A stretch of DNA of 64,000 bases, taken from positions 1,192,132 through 1,256,131 of the forward strand of contig CALYLW010000341.1 of assembly GCA_944989445.1 (NCBI GenBank), given 5' to 3'. Shown piece after piece: positions 46,548 to 56,320 of the stretch (positions are counted from its first letter, which is position 1; each line of letters starts with the position of its first letter). This DNA is from Ampullaceana balthica. Lineage: Eukaryota; Mollusca; Gastropoda; Lymnaeidae. Below the pieces are notes generated by a model. The model ran no database searches. It saw only the letters and a program-made list of their open reading frames with translations, and had not been told where the DNA came from. The position numbers and the translations under genes are program-made.

Positions 46548-46930
46548 TTTTCTACGTAGTTTTGCTGCTTCTCCTGTCATTTTTTTGTGTGGCTGGAAAC
46601 GCCATGGTCGTCGTCATCCACAAACGTGACTTGAAGCGCATAGCGCCACCTTTCGTCGTTGAGATTCAACAGCCTTGTGCTAATGAAAAACTTGAATCGG
46701 AACACTACACTATCATTGATGGACAGATCCATATTCCCGATGGAAAAAACGAACATGTGGCGTCAGCGGATAACGATATAACGCACGTGGCTTTCGGTGC
46801 GGGAGCTTCTATACCCACCAAAACTTCCAGTCGTACCAGGGCAGAAAGGCTCAATTGGTTTTTATTTGTGCTCAACACAGTTGCCCTGATTGTAGTTGTT
46901 ACCGCGATTACATTTTTGATTGTCTTTTGA
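46548..46930 (+). CDS. Receptor exon 9A: M3, cytoplasmic loop, M4 and stop, cassette A
   Basis: The acceptor TATCTTTTCAG ends at 46547. Codon 300 is completed as Gly or Val depending on the exact donor reading; with GTATGT as donor it is G plus TT, Val. M3 is FYVVLLLLLSFFCVAGNAMVV (about 301-321), followed by a basic IHKRDLKR stretch. A cytoplasmic loop of roughly 75 residues has no family motif that I recognise. M4 is WFLFVLNTVALIVVVTAI and onwards to the TGA at 46928-46930. This is a terminal exon: two AATAAA signals follow at 47064-47069 and 47073-47078, about 135-145 bases after the stop. The cytoplasmic loop is unrelated by eye to that of 9B. Confidence 0.94.
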
Positions 46931-48149
46931 ATATATTATTTTAATTATTTTTTTTACAACTTTGTCCATCAAATCCCCATGTTCACTTTCTCGTCTCACT
47001 TTTTAAAAATGTAGACCTTTTAAAAAGAAATGCTAATTTCCTAGACTTTTTGTTTAGAGAGGAAATAAACGCAATAAACTTATAACCAACAAAAATGCCA
47101 CCATTCTTCTTCATTTTTTTTTAATTCACAAATACGTCGGTCACGGGCGTTATCTCACCATTGTGGTGAAAGTTACCTCGGTCTATTCAGTTGCTCATTA
47201 TGTTTATTAGGAATACAAATAAATTACTATTAAAATAAACGATTAAACCTCATTATAGACTTATCTTTGAATTGTCACGAAAAATAGTGTGGCTGTTTAA
47301 AAAAAAATTTAGTAGACCGTTTTAGCGTGTGTATGTGCGCTTTTTTTAATGACGCATCTAATTTGTGGTTCTATAGCCATGCTGGCGAAATAATATCAAC
47401 AAGCCGACCCGCGTCGTAGCATACGCCTCAGAAAAAAAGAGCAATGAGACACATCGGTTAACAAAGAAAATCAGTTGACCTCCAGTTGGGTCATCGGGCG
47501 ATCGGGTCGGGTTTTTATCTCGTCAAACTCCTGTCCAGCTAAATGTGTTGATTAATCTGGATACATGTTATAGCAAAGCGTTCAACATTCTTTTATATAA
47601 ATGGATACAAAGTAGCATTATCCTAATGACATAAAGCAGCACTCTCCTATATAACATGAAATGACATAAATTAGCACTCTCCTAAATGGCATGAAATGAC
47701 ATAAAGTAGCCCTCCCCTAAGTGACATAACATAGCGCAGCATTCTCTTATCTGCATGACATGACATTTTGTTACAGTAACCTGTAAATTGACTACATAAT
47801 TGTAACATGGTACGTGTCGGTGTAACGTGATAACATGATGTGACCTATACAACGTGAAACTAATGTAACACTCTCTTTCATGACGTGACTCATCAAACTA
47901 ACAATCTCAACGATATGACAAGAGAGATCATCTCAACAGACCATAAAACGATATTAATTGGAGTCGCTTTAACACAAAAAAAATTATTTGTTACGGATTG
48001 GTCGGATATATAATTTTTCCCAAGTCAGTGGCCACTAGGGGAAGTAATGAGTTTGAAACTATATTTTTATACTGCTGCACACATTAAATTTTAACGACCT
48101 CAAAGTATCCCCCCCCCCAAATAAACACGTGTGGTTATCTCCCCTTCAG
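46931..48149. other. Gap between cassettes A and B, no ligand-binding exons
   Basis: About 1.2 kb that holds the 3' UTR of exon 9A and then AT-rich sequence. From about 47625 to 47760 a loose repeat of ATGACATAAAGTAGC-type units occurs. I looked for receptor-like exons on the + strand (loop A W-x-P-D, Cys-loop F-P-F-D) and saw none, which argues against a separate complete gene for cassette B. Confidence 0.55.
47064..47078 (+). promoter_or_regulatory. Polyadenylation signals for cassette A
   Basis: Two AATAAA hexamers (47064-47069 and 47073-47078) lie 134 and 143 bases after the stop of exon 9A and are followed by a T-rich stretch at 47107-47121. Their position suits a 3' end for the 8A-9A transcript. 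If cleavage here is efficient, exons 8B and 9B are never transcribed, so polyadenylation choice could control the isoform. Confidence 0.55.
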
Positions 48150-48322
48150 ACTGATGGTTCCGTTCACGATGCTGTCGCTGATGTGTGTTGTGCCTTTTTT
48201 CCTGTCGCCCGACGAGCCGGAGAAGTTGATGGTGTCCATTACGTTGCTGCTGGCCTTCACCGTCATGATTGACTACGTGTCCAGGAAACTGCCGCAGACG
48301 TCGGAAAAGTTCTCCATGTTAG
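48150..48322 (+). CDS. Receptor exon 8B: alternative M1 and pore helix M2, cassette B
   Basis: The acceptor TCTCCCCTTCAG ends at 48149 and the donor GTAGGG begins at 48323. The exon is 173 bp with entry phase 2 and exit phase 1, exactly as exon 8A. It encodes M1 LMVPFTMLSLMCVVPFFL, loop SPDEPEK (Glu-1', Lys0') and M2 LMVSITLLLAFTVMIDYV, then LPQTSEKFSMLG. Position 2' is Met instead of Ser, 16' is Asp, and the outer mouth is Ser19', Arg20', Lys21' instead of Asp, Asn, Asp. The pore is still predicted cation-type from -1' Glu, but its lining and outer charge differ. No ligand-binding exon lies between 46930 and this exon, so it probably uses exon 7. Confidence 0.95.
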
Positions 48323-48546
48323 GTAGGGGCACATGGTCGTTAAAAATAAGAATGAATAATGTGATTATAAAATATGCCTGTGGGATAGAAGGCATCGAGT
48401 AAAAAATAAATAAAAGCAAATTCAAAACAGTTTGGCTTTGCAAATAATCCTACTCATTTCTTTTTCTTTAATTTTTTGTTTGATAGGGTGGTAAAAATGG
48501 GGGGGGGGTATCTTATTATACAAAGGCAGTTATAATGTCTTTTCAT

Positions 48547-49349
48547 TAGGGCTGCGGAAATTAACTATTAATTTCTCGATTAATCGTTAAAAAATTTTAA
48601 CGATTAAAATTTTTTGAACGATTAATCGACCCACCACTTATAAATGTACTGGAAGTCCAAAAGTAAAATATTTCAGCCGCTAAATATAAACTAATTTCCG
48701 GACGATTACACGAACATTTTTGTTTTAAACTGTTAACTTTAATTAGGTGATTGTTCAAAATGTTGATAAAGGTTGTTTCCATTGAGAGAAATCGTTTGCC
48801 TCCTCTAAGTCTAAGCTCGTTGTTTCGTGTGCAAAGTTTAAAAAAAACTCGTTTGCAAAGTTGCACAACGTTCATTTTTTGTGCAAAATTTTACAGATTT
48901 TTCTGCGCGGTAATTCTAAACTCCTGCGTGGCGTCGATAAAATATCTGCGCAGCGGCGCTGCTTAAAAGGATAATTGCTACCATAGTTCTAACACTTCGC
49001 TTACATATCACCTGCAAACCAAACATCCACTAAAGTATCAGAAACTTCAAATGAGACAATCTAAAGCTATGTAAACGTTTGTTCAGCTCGGCAGGTTATA
49101 TTATCAATAAGACCCGCTCATCACTTGAACCAAGTAATGTCAATACACTTATCTGTTTGCGTTGATGGTTAAAAGATGTCATATAAAGAAGTCATTCCGG
49201 TGTTATTTTATTTTCGACAAGTACGTTTAATAAATGTTACTTATGACACCATAAATTTCAATTTCGGCTTTAATCGAAATTAACTATTAATTAATCGATA
49301 ATTTTTCAAAAGTTATCGATTAATTTTAAATTAATCGATAACAGTCCTA
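48547..49349 (+). mobile_element. 803-bp hAT element in intron 8B
   Basis: Ends TAGGGCTGCGGAAATTAAC and TTAATCGATAACAGTCCTA, with a perfect 8-bp target duplication CTTTTCAT (48539-48546 and 49350-49357). Terminal sequences match 18831-19677, so both belong to one family. The interior is diverged and no transposase frame is left. Confidence 0.88.
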
Positions 49350-49554
49350 CTTTTCATTACATTAAAATGGCAAAGTTTAAATTTTTTAAGGCTCATATAT
49401 TTGTTTATATATTTAACATTTTTATTGGTACAATTGAAATAGTTTTAATTTCTTGAAGCACGGAATTCAATACAGATTTTTTGTTTGTAAATGCTTTATT
49501 GACTCTATTTAAATTTTTAACTGAAACGCACCACGGCATTTAAATCTACTAAAC

Positions 49555-49920
49555 TTAACACATATTATTTTGGCTTGAGACTAGTCTCTCTCTTAAGGCC
49601 ATGGCTAATACCTGGGCAACCTGCTCCATCTGGTGAGCAGTGTCATATAACTTTGTCTTAACTTGGGACTCTTTTTCCTCCCTAACCTCCTGTGCTATGT
49701 CTAGCGCGGGACACGAAGTTAACAGGTGTAGTACTGTTTCAGAGGTTAGGCTGCAATAACGGCAGTTCGAGTCCCTGATGTGGCCTAGCCTGTTGAAATA
49801 TGAGTTGGTTGGGCAATGGTCTGTTCGCATTTGAGTCACTAAACTCTGGTGTTTGCGACTCAAACTCCACCACTGATCTGATCGACTTGGCCTGGGCATG
49901 TTAGCGAATATTGTTTTCAC
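49555..49920 (-). pseudogene. LINE C-terminal remnant, antisense in intron 8B
   Basis: A 121-codon minus-strand open frame contains QMRTDHCPTNSYFNRLGHI followed by CRYC, then HLLTSC. This is the CCHC-type pattern found after the reverse transcriptase/RNase H part of jockey- and I-type LINEs (R-T-x-H, then C-x2-C ... H-x4-C). Upstream domains are missing, so it is a 5'-truncated fragment between exons 8B and 9B. Confidence 0.72.
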
Positions 49921-50058
49921 TGAGATTTGCTTTTCTTAGCTGTTCACGAAAAAAAAATTCCTCAATTAGTTTATGTTAACCCAGATTTTTAAAAATTATT
50001 TCCTTTGTGAGTTATCAAGATGACGCGTTGTTTATATAGGTCACATTTGTGTTTTCAG

Positions 50059-50420
50059 TGATGTACATGACGTCACTGTTTATCCAGTCATTTTTGGGCG
50101 TGGCCTGCAATGCCTTTGTGCTGATGGTCAACAACCTTGACACGAAGCGACAAACGTCATCCGTGGCTAAAAACACCACCCCTGTGACCGTGACTACTCT
50201 AGAGGAAACAGAAACCTCTTGCAGACGCTGGGATAGTTGGATGAGAACCTGTTTCCTGTTCCCTAACCACAAATATACCACAGAGACGTCAAATCACTCA
50301 CGTGATAACAAACTAGAGGAAATGTCCCGTGCCCACAGACTTAACAATTACTTCCTTGTTCTAAACATTCTTCTCCTCGTGGTTATTACTTCGTTAAATT
50401 GGTATTTCATGTTGTTTTAG
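50059..50420 (+). CDS. Receptor exon 9B: alternative M3, cytoplasmic loop, M4 and stop, cassette B
   Basis: The acceptor TTGTGTTTTCAG ends at 50058. The first two bases complete codon 300 with the G left by exon 8B (or 8A). M3 is MYMTSLFIQSFLGVACNAFV, then LMVNNLDTKR. The M3-M4 loop is rich in Thr and Ser, with a CRRWDSWMRTC patch. M4 is NYFLVLNILLLVVITSLNWY and onwards to the TAG at 50418-50420. The ACNAF segment is the counterpart of AGNAM in 9A, supporting common descent, while the loops have diverged beyond recognition. No AATAAA lies within 600 bases of the stop; ATTAAA occurs at 51218 and 51303 and AATAAA at 51496. Confidence 0.93.
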
Positions 50421-50557
50421 TCAACGATTTTCACCCTTGAGAAGATAGGCAAGAAATATGTTTACATTCAGTCTAACTTGCAGGTGAATGGCATGAAAGG
50501 TTGATATGAGGCGCTAAAATGCAAAGCTTGCCATTCAAAGTATTCCGTCTTCCATAA

Positions 50558-51085
50558 GGGGTTGTTCATAAAGGACACCAATGCCTCTTTTAGACATGTT
50601 CCCTTCGTCCACGTATGTATGCATCATGGGGTAACCCCAGCTCCCCCCCCCTAAACTAGCGCAGGGATTTTTAAAAAGATTTTTACAAAGAGACTAAATT
50701 TTAATCTAAGCCTAAATAATTGTAGTCATATAATCATTTAATTGAAGTCACCAACCTGAAATTTAAAGTTAAATTGTTAAATCCAAAATCGCTATGAGTA
50801 TACATTGTGATAAATTGAGATGAATGCAAAAGTAAAATTCCAGTATGATAATTATTCTTACTTGTTGGTAGTGAAGGTACATTTTCGTATCTCAAAAAGG
50901 GAGGTTTTAGTTGTTATTTTTGTTTTTAAGTTAAATTGCTATGGGCTAAAGGCAGAATGTAACACCACCCTCAAAATAGCATTACACCCCCCCTCCCATC
51001 ATGTCAGTAGATATTCATTTTAAAACTATTCTCACCCCTCATACCCTCCCCCCTCCCGTATTTGGAAGTCCTTTATGAACGGTCC
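50558..51085. mobile_element. Inverted-repeat MITE in the 3' region of cassette B
   Basis: Begins GGGGTTGTTCATAAAGGAC and ends AGTCCTTTATGAACGGTCCC, imperfect inverted ends over about 530 bp. Interior has C-runs (CCCCCCC near 50643 and 51044). It sits 138 bases after the stop of exon 9B, so it may be part of its 3' UTR. Confidence 0.7.
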
Positions 51086-51089
51086 CTAC

Positions 51090-52140
51090 GAACATTTTCA
51101 GGACATCAGAGAGGCATCTTTGATTGACTCTAATGCTATATTTCATGGGAAAATTAACAATATTTTAAAAAAATTTGTTCAGTCATTCGTATTGTAAGTT
51201 CAATTTCATTACATATTATTAAAGCAATTATTGATGCAATGCAATATGATTTTTTTTATATTGGTTTTTTTTAAAATATTCATCAATGAATCATCAAGCC
51301 ATATTAAAATCACACATGTTTAAGAATCTCATTTAGCACTGCTGATAAAAGATGTTTTTTTCCGATTTGGCCCATTGAAAAATGAACGGCGGACCGACAT
51401 GTTACCTAGAAAATTATCTGATTTGATAATTGCATTGCGCTCACCAGCAACTCACATCGCGCCTCAGAAATTGATTTCGACTTTTAATCTTGGGAAATAA
51501 AAAGTCCCTTTAATGGATCATGTAATTATGGAAAATATTGGGTTGTCGTTCTTAACAATAAGAAGTTGAGTTGATCTTTTAGTTAATTGATCTGATGTGT
51601 CGATGACAAAGGGGAATTGTTGGGCGTACGCCAATGAGGGAGGTTGAAGAGAGATCAACAGGCTGCACTGCAAGCTTGCTTATGTATTTTAACAAATACG
51701 TGTATGTATTATACATGTTTTTAAGGGGCTGGATTTTGCGCAAAAAAAAATCTTGTATGAAATAATGGAATAAATAAATTCATGAATGGGTAAGTAGATT
51801 AAACTCAACATTTGACAAGATAAGTGATTACAGGAAGATACAAATCGGCGGGAAAGATCCAAGATACCGGAAGTCGTGACACAGGCTTTAATTTACAATC
51901 CCTCGTGTTTTATCGTTCGCTTTGATGGGATCTGTGTAATATATTCAGCTGACATCGTTGATAGGGAATTTTTTAAAAATAATTTTTTAAACTAAAATCT
52001 ATCGGAATTCTCTAAATTCTAAATTACTAGGGATCTGATCTATTTGCAATATGTTTATTTAAAACGATAGTTCACTTTAATTTTTACACGCTTTTATTTA
52101 AGTCACACTGATTGTATGTTGTGTGTGTGTTGTATCCGTC
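51090..52140. other. Downstream of cassette B, no gene seen
   Basis: AT-rich intergenic or 3' UTR sequence with the possible polyadenylation signals listed separately. Confidence 0.4.
51218..51501 (+). promoter_or_regulatory. Possible polyadenylation signals for cassette B
   Basis: ATTAAA at 51218-51223 and 51303-51308 and AATAAA at 51496-51501 are the first plausible signals after the stop at 50420. The resulting 3' UTR would be about 0.8 to 1.1 kb and would contain the MITE at 50558-51085. Weak and distant compared with cassette A. Confidence 0.3.
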
Positions 52141-52147
52141 AAATCTT

Positions 52148-53100
52148 GTAACGTAAAATAAAACCACTTCTGATGATCCGAGAGATCTCAAAATTTGACC
52201 ACAGATAGATCTTGGATGACGATGCATTGTATCAAAATTTCAGATCGATCGAATGTACCGTTATTAAATAAATGCATTTTTACTTTATCTCGATATAGAA
52301 TCTGTATCCGTGCTATTCTTGACTTCCTCGTGCGTGTTCACCCCCAGCCATCGGTGACCACATTCCAGGTGTTCAACAGCTCAGTAATACGAAACTTAAT
52401 CTAAATTGACATGATAATACAAGAAGAACAACTGGTGTTTTGATTATTCAAACATTCCCATTATCAATTATGTCCCTTCTCACAAACACATTTTTAAAAT
52501 AAAATATCTCAGTCGCAACCACTTTTTTAAAATAAAATACTTTTTTAAAAAATCCTTTTTTTAAAAAGGACACGCTTTTATTTACACATAGAAAGTGCAC
52601 TAAAAAGAAGAAAATAAAAATTTTAATTAAAAAAAAGGATTTTTAAAAACACGCTTTTACTTACATATAGAGAGTGCACTAAAAAGAAGAAAATAAAAAT
52701 TTTCTATGATAACAGATGAAATGACTGAACCTATCCACTGCACATAAAAGCGTGGGGCTCTCATCACAACTCTCTATCATGTACAAGGCTGCGAAACATA
52801 AATACAAATTTGTATGAATATTAACAAACATTAAAAGTTCCACAACTTTGATCGTATACATGGTATTGTCATAATAATTAGAAATATTTATATATATATG
52901 CAAAAGAATAGTTGCAAACAGAAATGAGTTGTGTAAATCTGAGAGATCTCAAAATTTGAGCGCCTCTCGCTTTTATGTGCAGTGGATAGGTTCACTCATT
53001 TCACATGTTATCATAGAAAAAAAAATCTTCTTTTTAGTGCACTTTCTATATGTAAATAAAATCGTGTTTTTTAATCTTTTTTTTTAAATATATTTTTATC
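52148..53100. repeat. Composite fold-back repeat
   Basis: 52150-52290 shares AAACCACTTCTGATG and the core TGTATCAAAATTTCAGATCG with 61998-62120. A fold-back follows: the arm at about 52661-52752 (AGTGCACTAAAAAGAAGAAA ... CTATCCACTGCACATAAAAG) is repeated inverted at about 52968-53060. A direct partial copy of the left arm occurs at 52568-52640. No coding capacity. Confidence 0.72.
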
Positions 53101-53710
53101 TGTTGGATTGGTTGTAAAGAATAAATAATAACCTTCTTTTTCTTTGACTTGAGGAGTCACGATCATTGTATTGGACATTCTGGCTCTAACGTATGTTGAT
53201 GCGAAGCATGAAATGAACCCCAGAAAAGATTGGAGTAAGGATGTGGTCATAGTTCATTCTCTATCTCACTAACTAACAAAAACAAGACATTCTGAATGAT
53301 TGGTAAACAATGACGAACCTCAGGGTGCTACTTACCCCCTTGTGTTTTGGCCTTAAACATTCTTTAGTGCTGGACGCAAGCAAATAATGTTATTTGATCT
53401 GAATTTTTGGGTGTTTCGATTTGGGGTTGGTGGAGGGGTTGAGCAGCTGCGATTTGTTTGTTTTTTTTTGTTTTTTTTTATTTTTTATTTTTTTGGTAAC
53501 TTTTTCCCCACAGAGACTAAAGGACGTAAACCTCTCACCATCTCAATAATCGAATTTTGTGCTTCGCTTCAATATTGTATAATACAAGTTACACAAATTA
53601 TTTGTGTGATTAAAACAATAAATTATGTAATGGTTTTATTAGTGAAAAAATGAAGTATGTGCAAACGTTTCGGCAAATGCTTTCATCACAAAAATATAAA
53701 TAAACAAAAG

Positions 53711-53920
53711 TACCGTATATACTCGAATATAAGTCAAGATTTTTTTTTCAAAATTTTGAGACCAAAATCAGGGGGTCGACTTATACACGCGTAACTCAAT
53801 TTATAAACACCATGAGTTTATCGTAGCAATCTTGAAGAAAAGTAAAATTCAACTTTTCACTTGAAAAAGCAGGGGGTCGACTTATACTCGAGATCGACTT
53901 ATACTCGAGTATATACGGTA
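53711..53920. mobile_element. 210-bp MITE with TACCGTATATACTCG ends
   Basis: Begins TACCGTATATACTCGAATAT and ends CTTATACTCGAGTATATACG plus GTA: long terminal inverted repeats. Inside is a second GTCGACTTATAC motif in inverted pairs. The TA at each end suggests a TA target duplication (Tc1/mariner-type); this class is inferred from ends only. Confidence 0.85.
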
Positions 53921-54899
53921 AATTAAATTTGCAATATGCATTACCTACTCTAGCATGGGCATTTGCTTTGTAGCATTAACACAAAGAATGAATTATATTC
54001 CTCATCTAATTGATGTAACCCGTGCTACGCCGCTGGGCATAAGCATTAAACAAATTAAAAAATTTATAAAATGCCGGAAAGTATGAAAGTAATTGATGGA
54101 TACTCCATGGAAGAGAAGAGCATAATCCGTTGCGATAATCTGCATCTTTTTATTTTCTTAGTTAAGTCAGTATTCTGCTTTATGCCTTTTCCCTGGTACT
54201 CAACAAAGTTTTAATAATTCTGCGACACGGCCTACGGAAACCACATTGAGATGCTCAAGATGTTATTTACGGCATAACATTCTAGCGCTCATCTTGTCTG
54301 CTAACGAATGACAGATATGTTACGAAACCAATTCAATATCACCATGTCAATTTGTCACAGCGGTGTCACCTAATAGCTAATGCAGGCCTGCCTCCATGCC
54401 TATTGCTACGGCTATGGTGACGCCACTTTTCGTGTGGACATAGGAGATAAAATTTAGAATACATGTCATGCAAGCAGGGCCGGACTTAGCCTTTCAACCA
54501 CTACGTGCAAAAGTGAAAAAATCGCGCCCCTGTGGGGCCGTCCATAAATGACGTCGTGCAATTTTGGCCGATTTGCACGTTTTCGTCACACGTCGTCACA
54601 AAAACTTAGACCCCCCCCTCCAATATGACGTCACAAAACTTTGCCCCTCCCCGTTCAGGCCGTATTTTCTATTTTGAAAATGAATATGTTTCAAATCACT
54701 TTTTGTGTCTTTTAAGTATGTATTTACTAATTGACGGATGTATTATTTCTGTAAATGGTAAACGACATTATATTTAATTTAAAAAGTCAACATTTTGTAC
54801 GGCTTTGAGTACCTCAAAAGATGTTAAAAAATCGATACCATTTTATTGTTTACCAATTACTAGACTTTCAATGATAAAGACCTAACAGGAGGAATAAAT

Positions 54900-55620
54900 T
54901 AGTTTCTTATTTTTGTTCTGCTTTCAATGACGTTAAATTACCAAGTAATCAATCTATGTATCTTTTACTGATGGCGCCCCTGCCATGTCTGGTGAGCACA
55001 GTTGACAAACAAAACTTGTCTGTAACAAAGTCAGCGAAGAGGCTGGCAAAGACTTTAAAATTCACTGTAACATTCACCAACAAGTTCTTTGTGCCAAATA
55101 CCTTAGATGTGATCGTGTGATTGAGCCAGGAATAAAAGCTATAAGCTCTATTCGCTCTAAAGCCCATTTCCCTGCCAGTTTCAGCAGATTCTCCTTAACA
55201 TCCACGGAGGATAAGAAGATGTTATGTGTCACAATGTTACAAGATGGCTTAAATAAGACACGGGGCTATTCATCGTGGAAAATAAGGAACAATCGACTCC
55301 AGAACAATCTTATCATGCTTGGTTGGCAGATTTTGCATTTTTAGTTGATGTGACAAGACATCTAAACTCTTTTAACACAAATCTTCAAGGGCGAACAGCA
55401 GTGGTAGTCCAATTATATTCACAAATCAAGGCCTTTTGGGAAAAGATGCAAATTTTTCAAAGGCAACTGTCTCAAATGCAGCGTAATACTACACAATTCG
55501 CCCCACCACAGGGAATCATGACAAGTTTTCCCGAAAAAGACATCAATGAGCAAAGGCAGAGGTAAATTGCAAATGTCATATCTAAGCTGATGCATTTCAA
55601 AAACAGCTAAAAGTTGGACT
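54900..55620 (+). pseudogene. Broken hAT transposase (GTF2IRD2-like), second copy
   Basis: The + strand frames include DGAPAMSGEHS at about 54970, QQVLCAKYLRCDRVIEPGIK near 55080-55135, and an open frame 55275-55565 with YHAWLADFAFLVDVTRHLNS followed by a QLYSQIKAF block. These match the order seen in transposase-derived GTF2IRD2-like proteins and the relative at 12740-13250. Frameshifts and stops separate the parts. Confidence 0.8.
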
Positions 55621-55654
55621 AGCTTTTAAAATATTGCATTATCATGTTCAGAAG

Positions 55655-55793
55655 CGTCACCAGGGAGTAAAATTCTGTATGTTTCCGTTATTTGGCACTG
55701 GCAGGCTTGGAAGAGGTCTATGGGGTAAGTCGTAAGGGGTGACACCATGAGCTACCGCACTTGGTGACACCAACCCTAGTGACGCCATTGATC
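55655..55793. mobile_element. Partial copy of the 201-bp hAT MITE
   Basis: GGGTGACACCATGAGCTACC and GGTGACACCAACCCTAGTGA, ending GACGCCATTG, match the right two-thirds of 19215-19415. The left end is degraded (GCGTCACCAGGGAGTAAAAT). Confidence 0.75.
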
Positions 55794-56320
55794 ATGTTCA
55801 TGTAAATTTTCTTTGCTATCCCAAAATGCAAAGCAGCTATTGCATAAGTTTGTCGATCGAAAATACCAGTTGAAAAAGAGCGTCCCATGATGGCTTTCTG
55901 CATTTCAAAATATTTTTGAGAAGTAGCATCTATTGTATGTGAAGTTTAAAAAGAAAAATTAAATCAAAAGACAAGACTTTTGGCTTTACATTTTGTTTTC
56001 CTTTTTGTTTTTTGTTTAATTTTTTTTTCATGCTTTTTTAGAATTTGAACTACATGCTGCCATCACCATAACCACGTTTGCTAACAAAGATGTAGCCATT
56101 GCAAAAAGTTTGCAATATAGGCAAAAAGACAGCATCTTTAGCTACAGAATGCACCAACAATTTCTGGTAATTTTCTATTCATTGCTGCGATGTCTTATAT
56201 CGCTCGTATCCGTAGGGAAATCAAGGTTAAGCGGTTAAACCCTTTTGTAGGCTACTGTGCACCGGTCCAAGTCGTAACAATGTGGGGCAGCGAGGTAAAT
56301 ATGTCCCCAGGCTCTTATAC

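Noticed and set aside
41727..48322. Exons 8A and 8B as an assembly duplication of one exon
   Set aside because: The two differ in most codons and in encoded residues while keeping length and phase; this is an old duplication, not an artefact.
48150..50420. Cassette B as an independent second receptor gene
   Set aside because: No ligand-binding exons were found between 46930 and 48150, and exon 8B's entry phase matches exon 7. Kept only as an alternative explanation.
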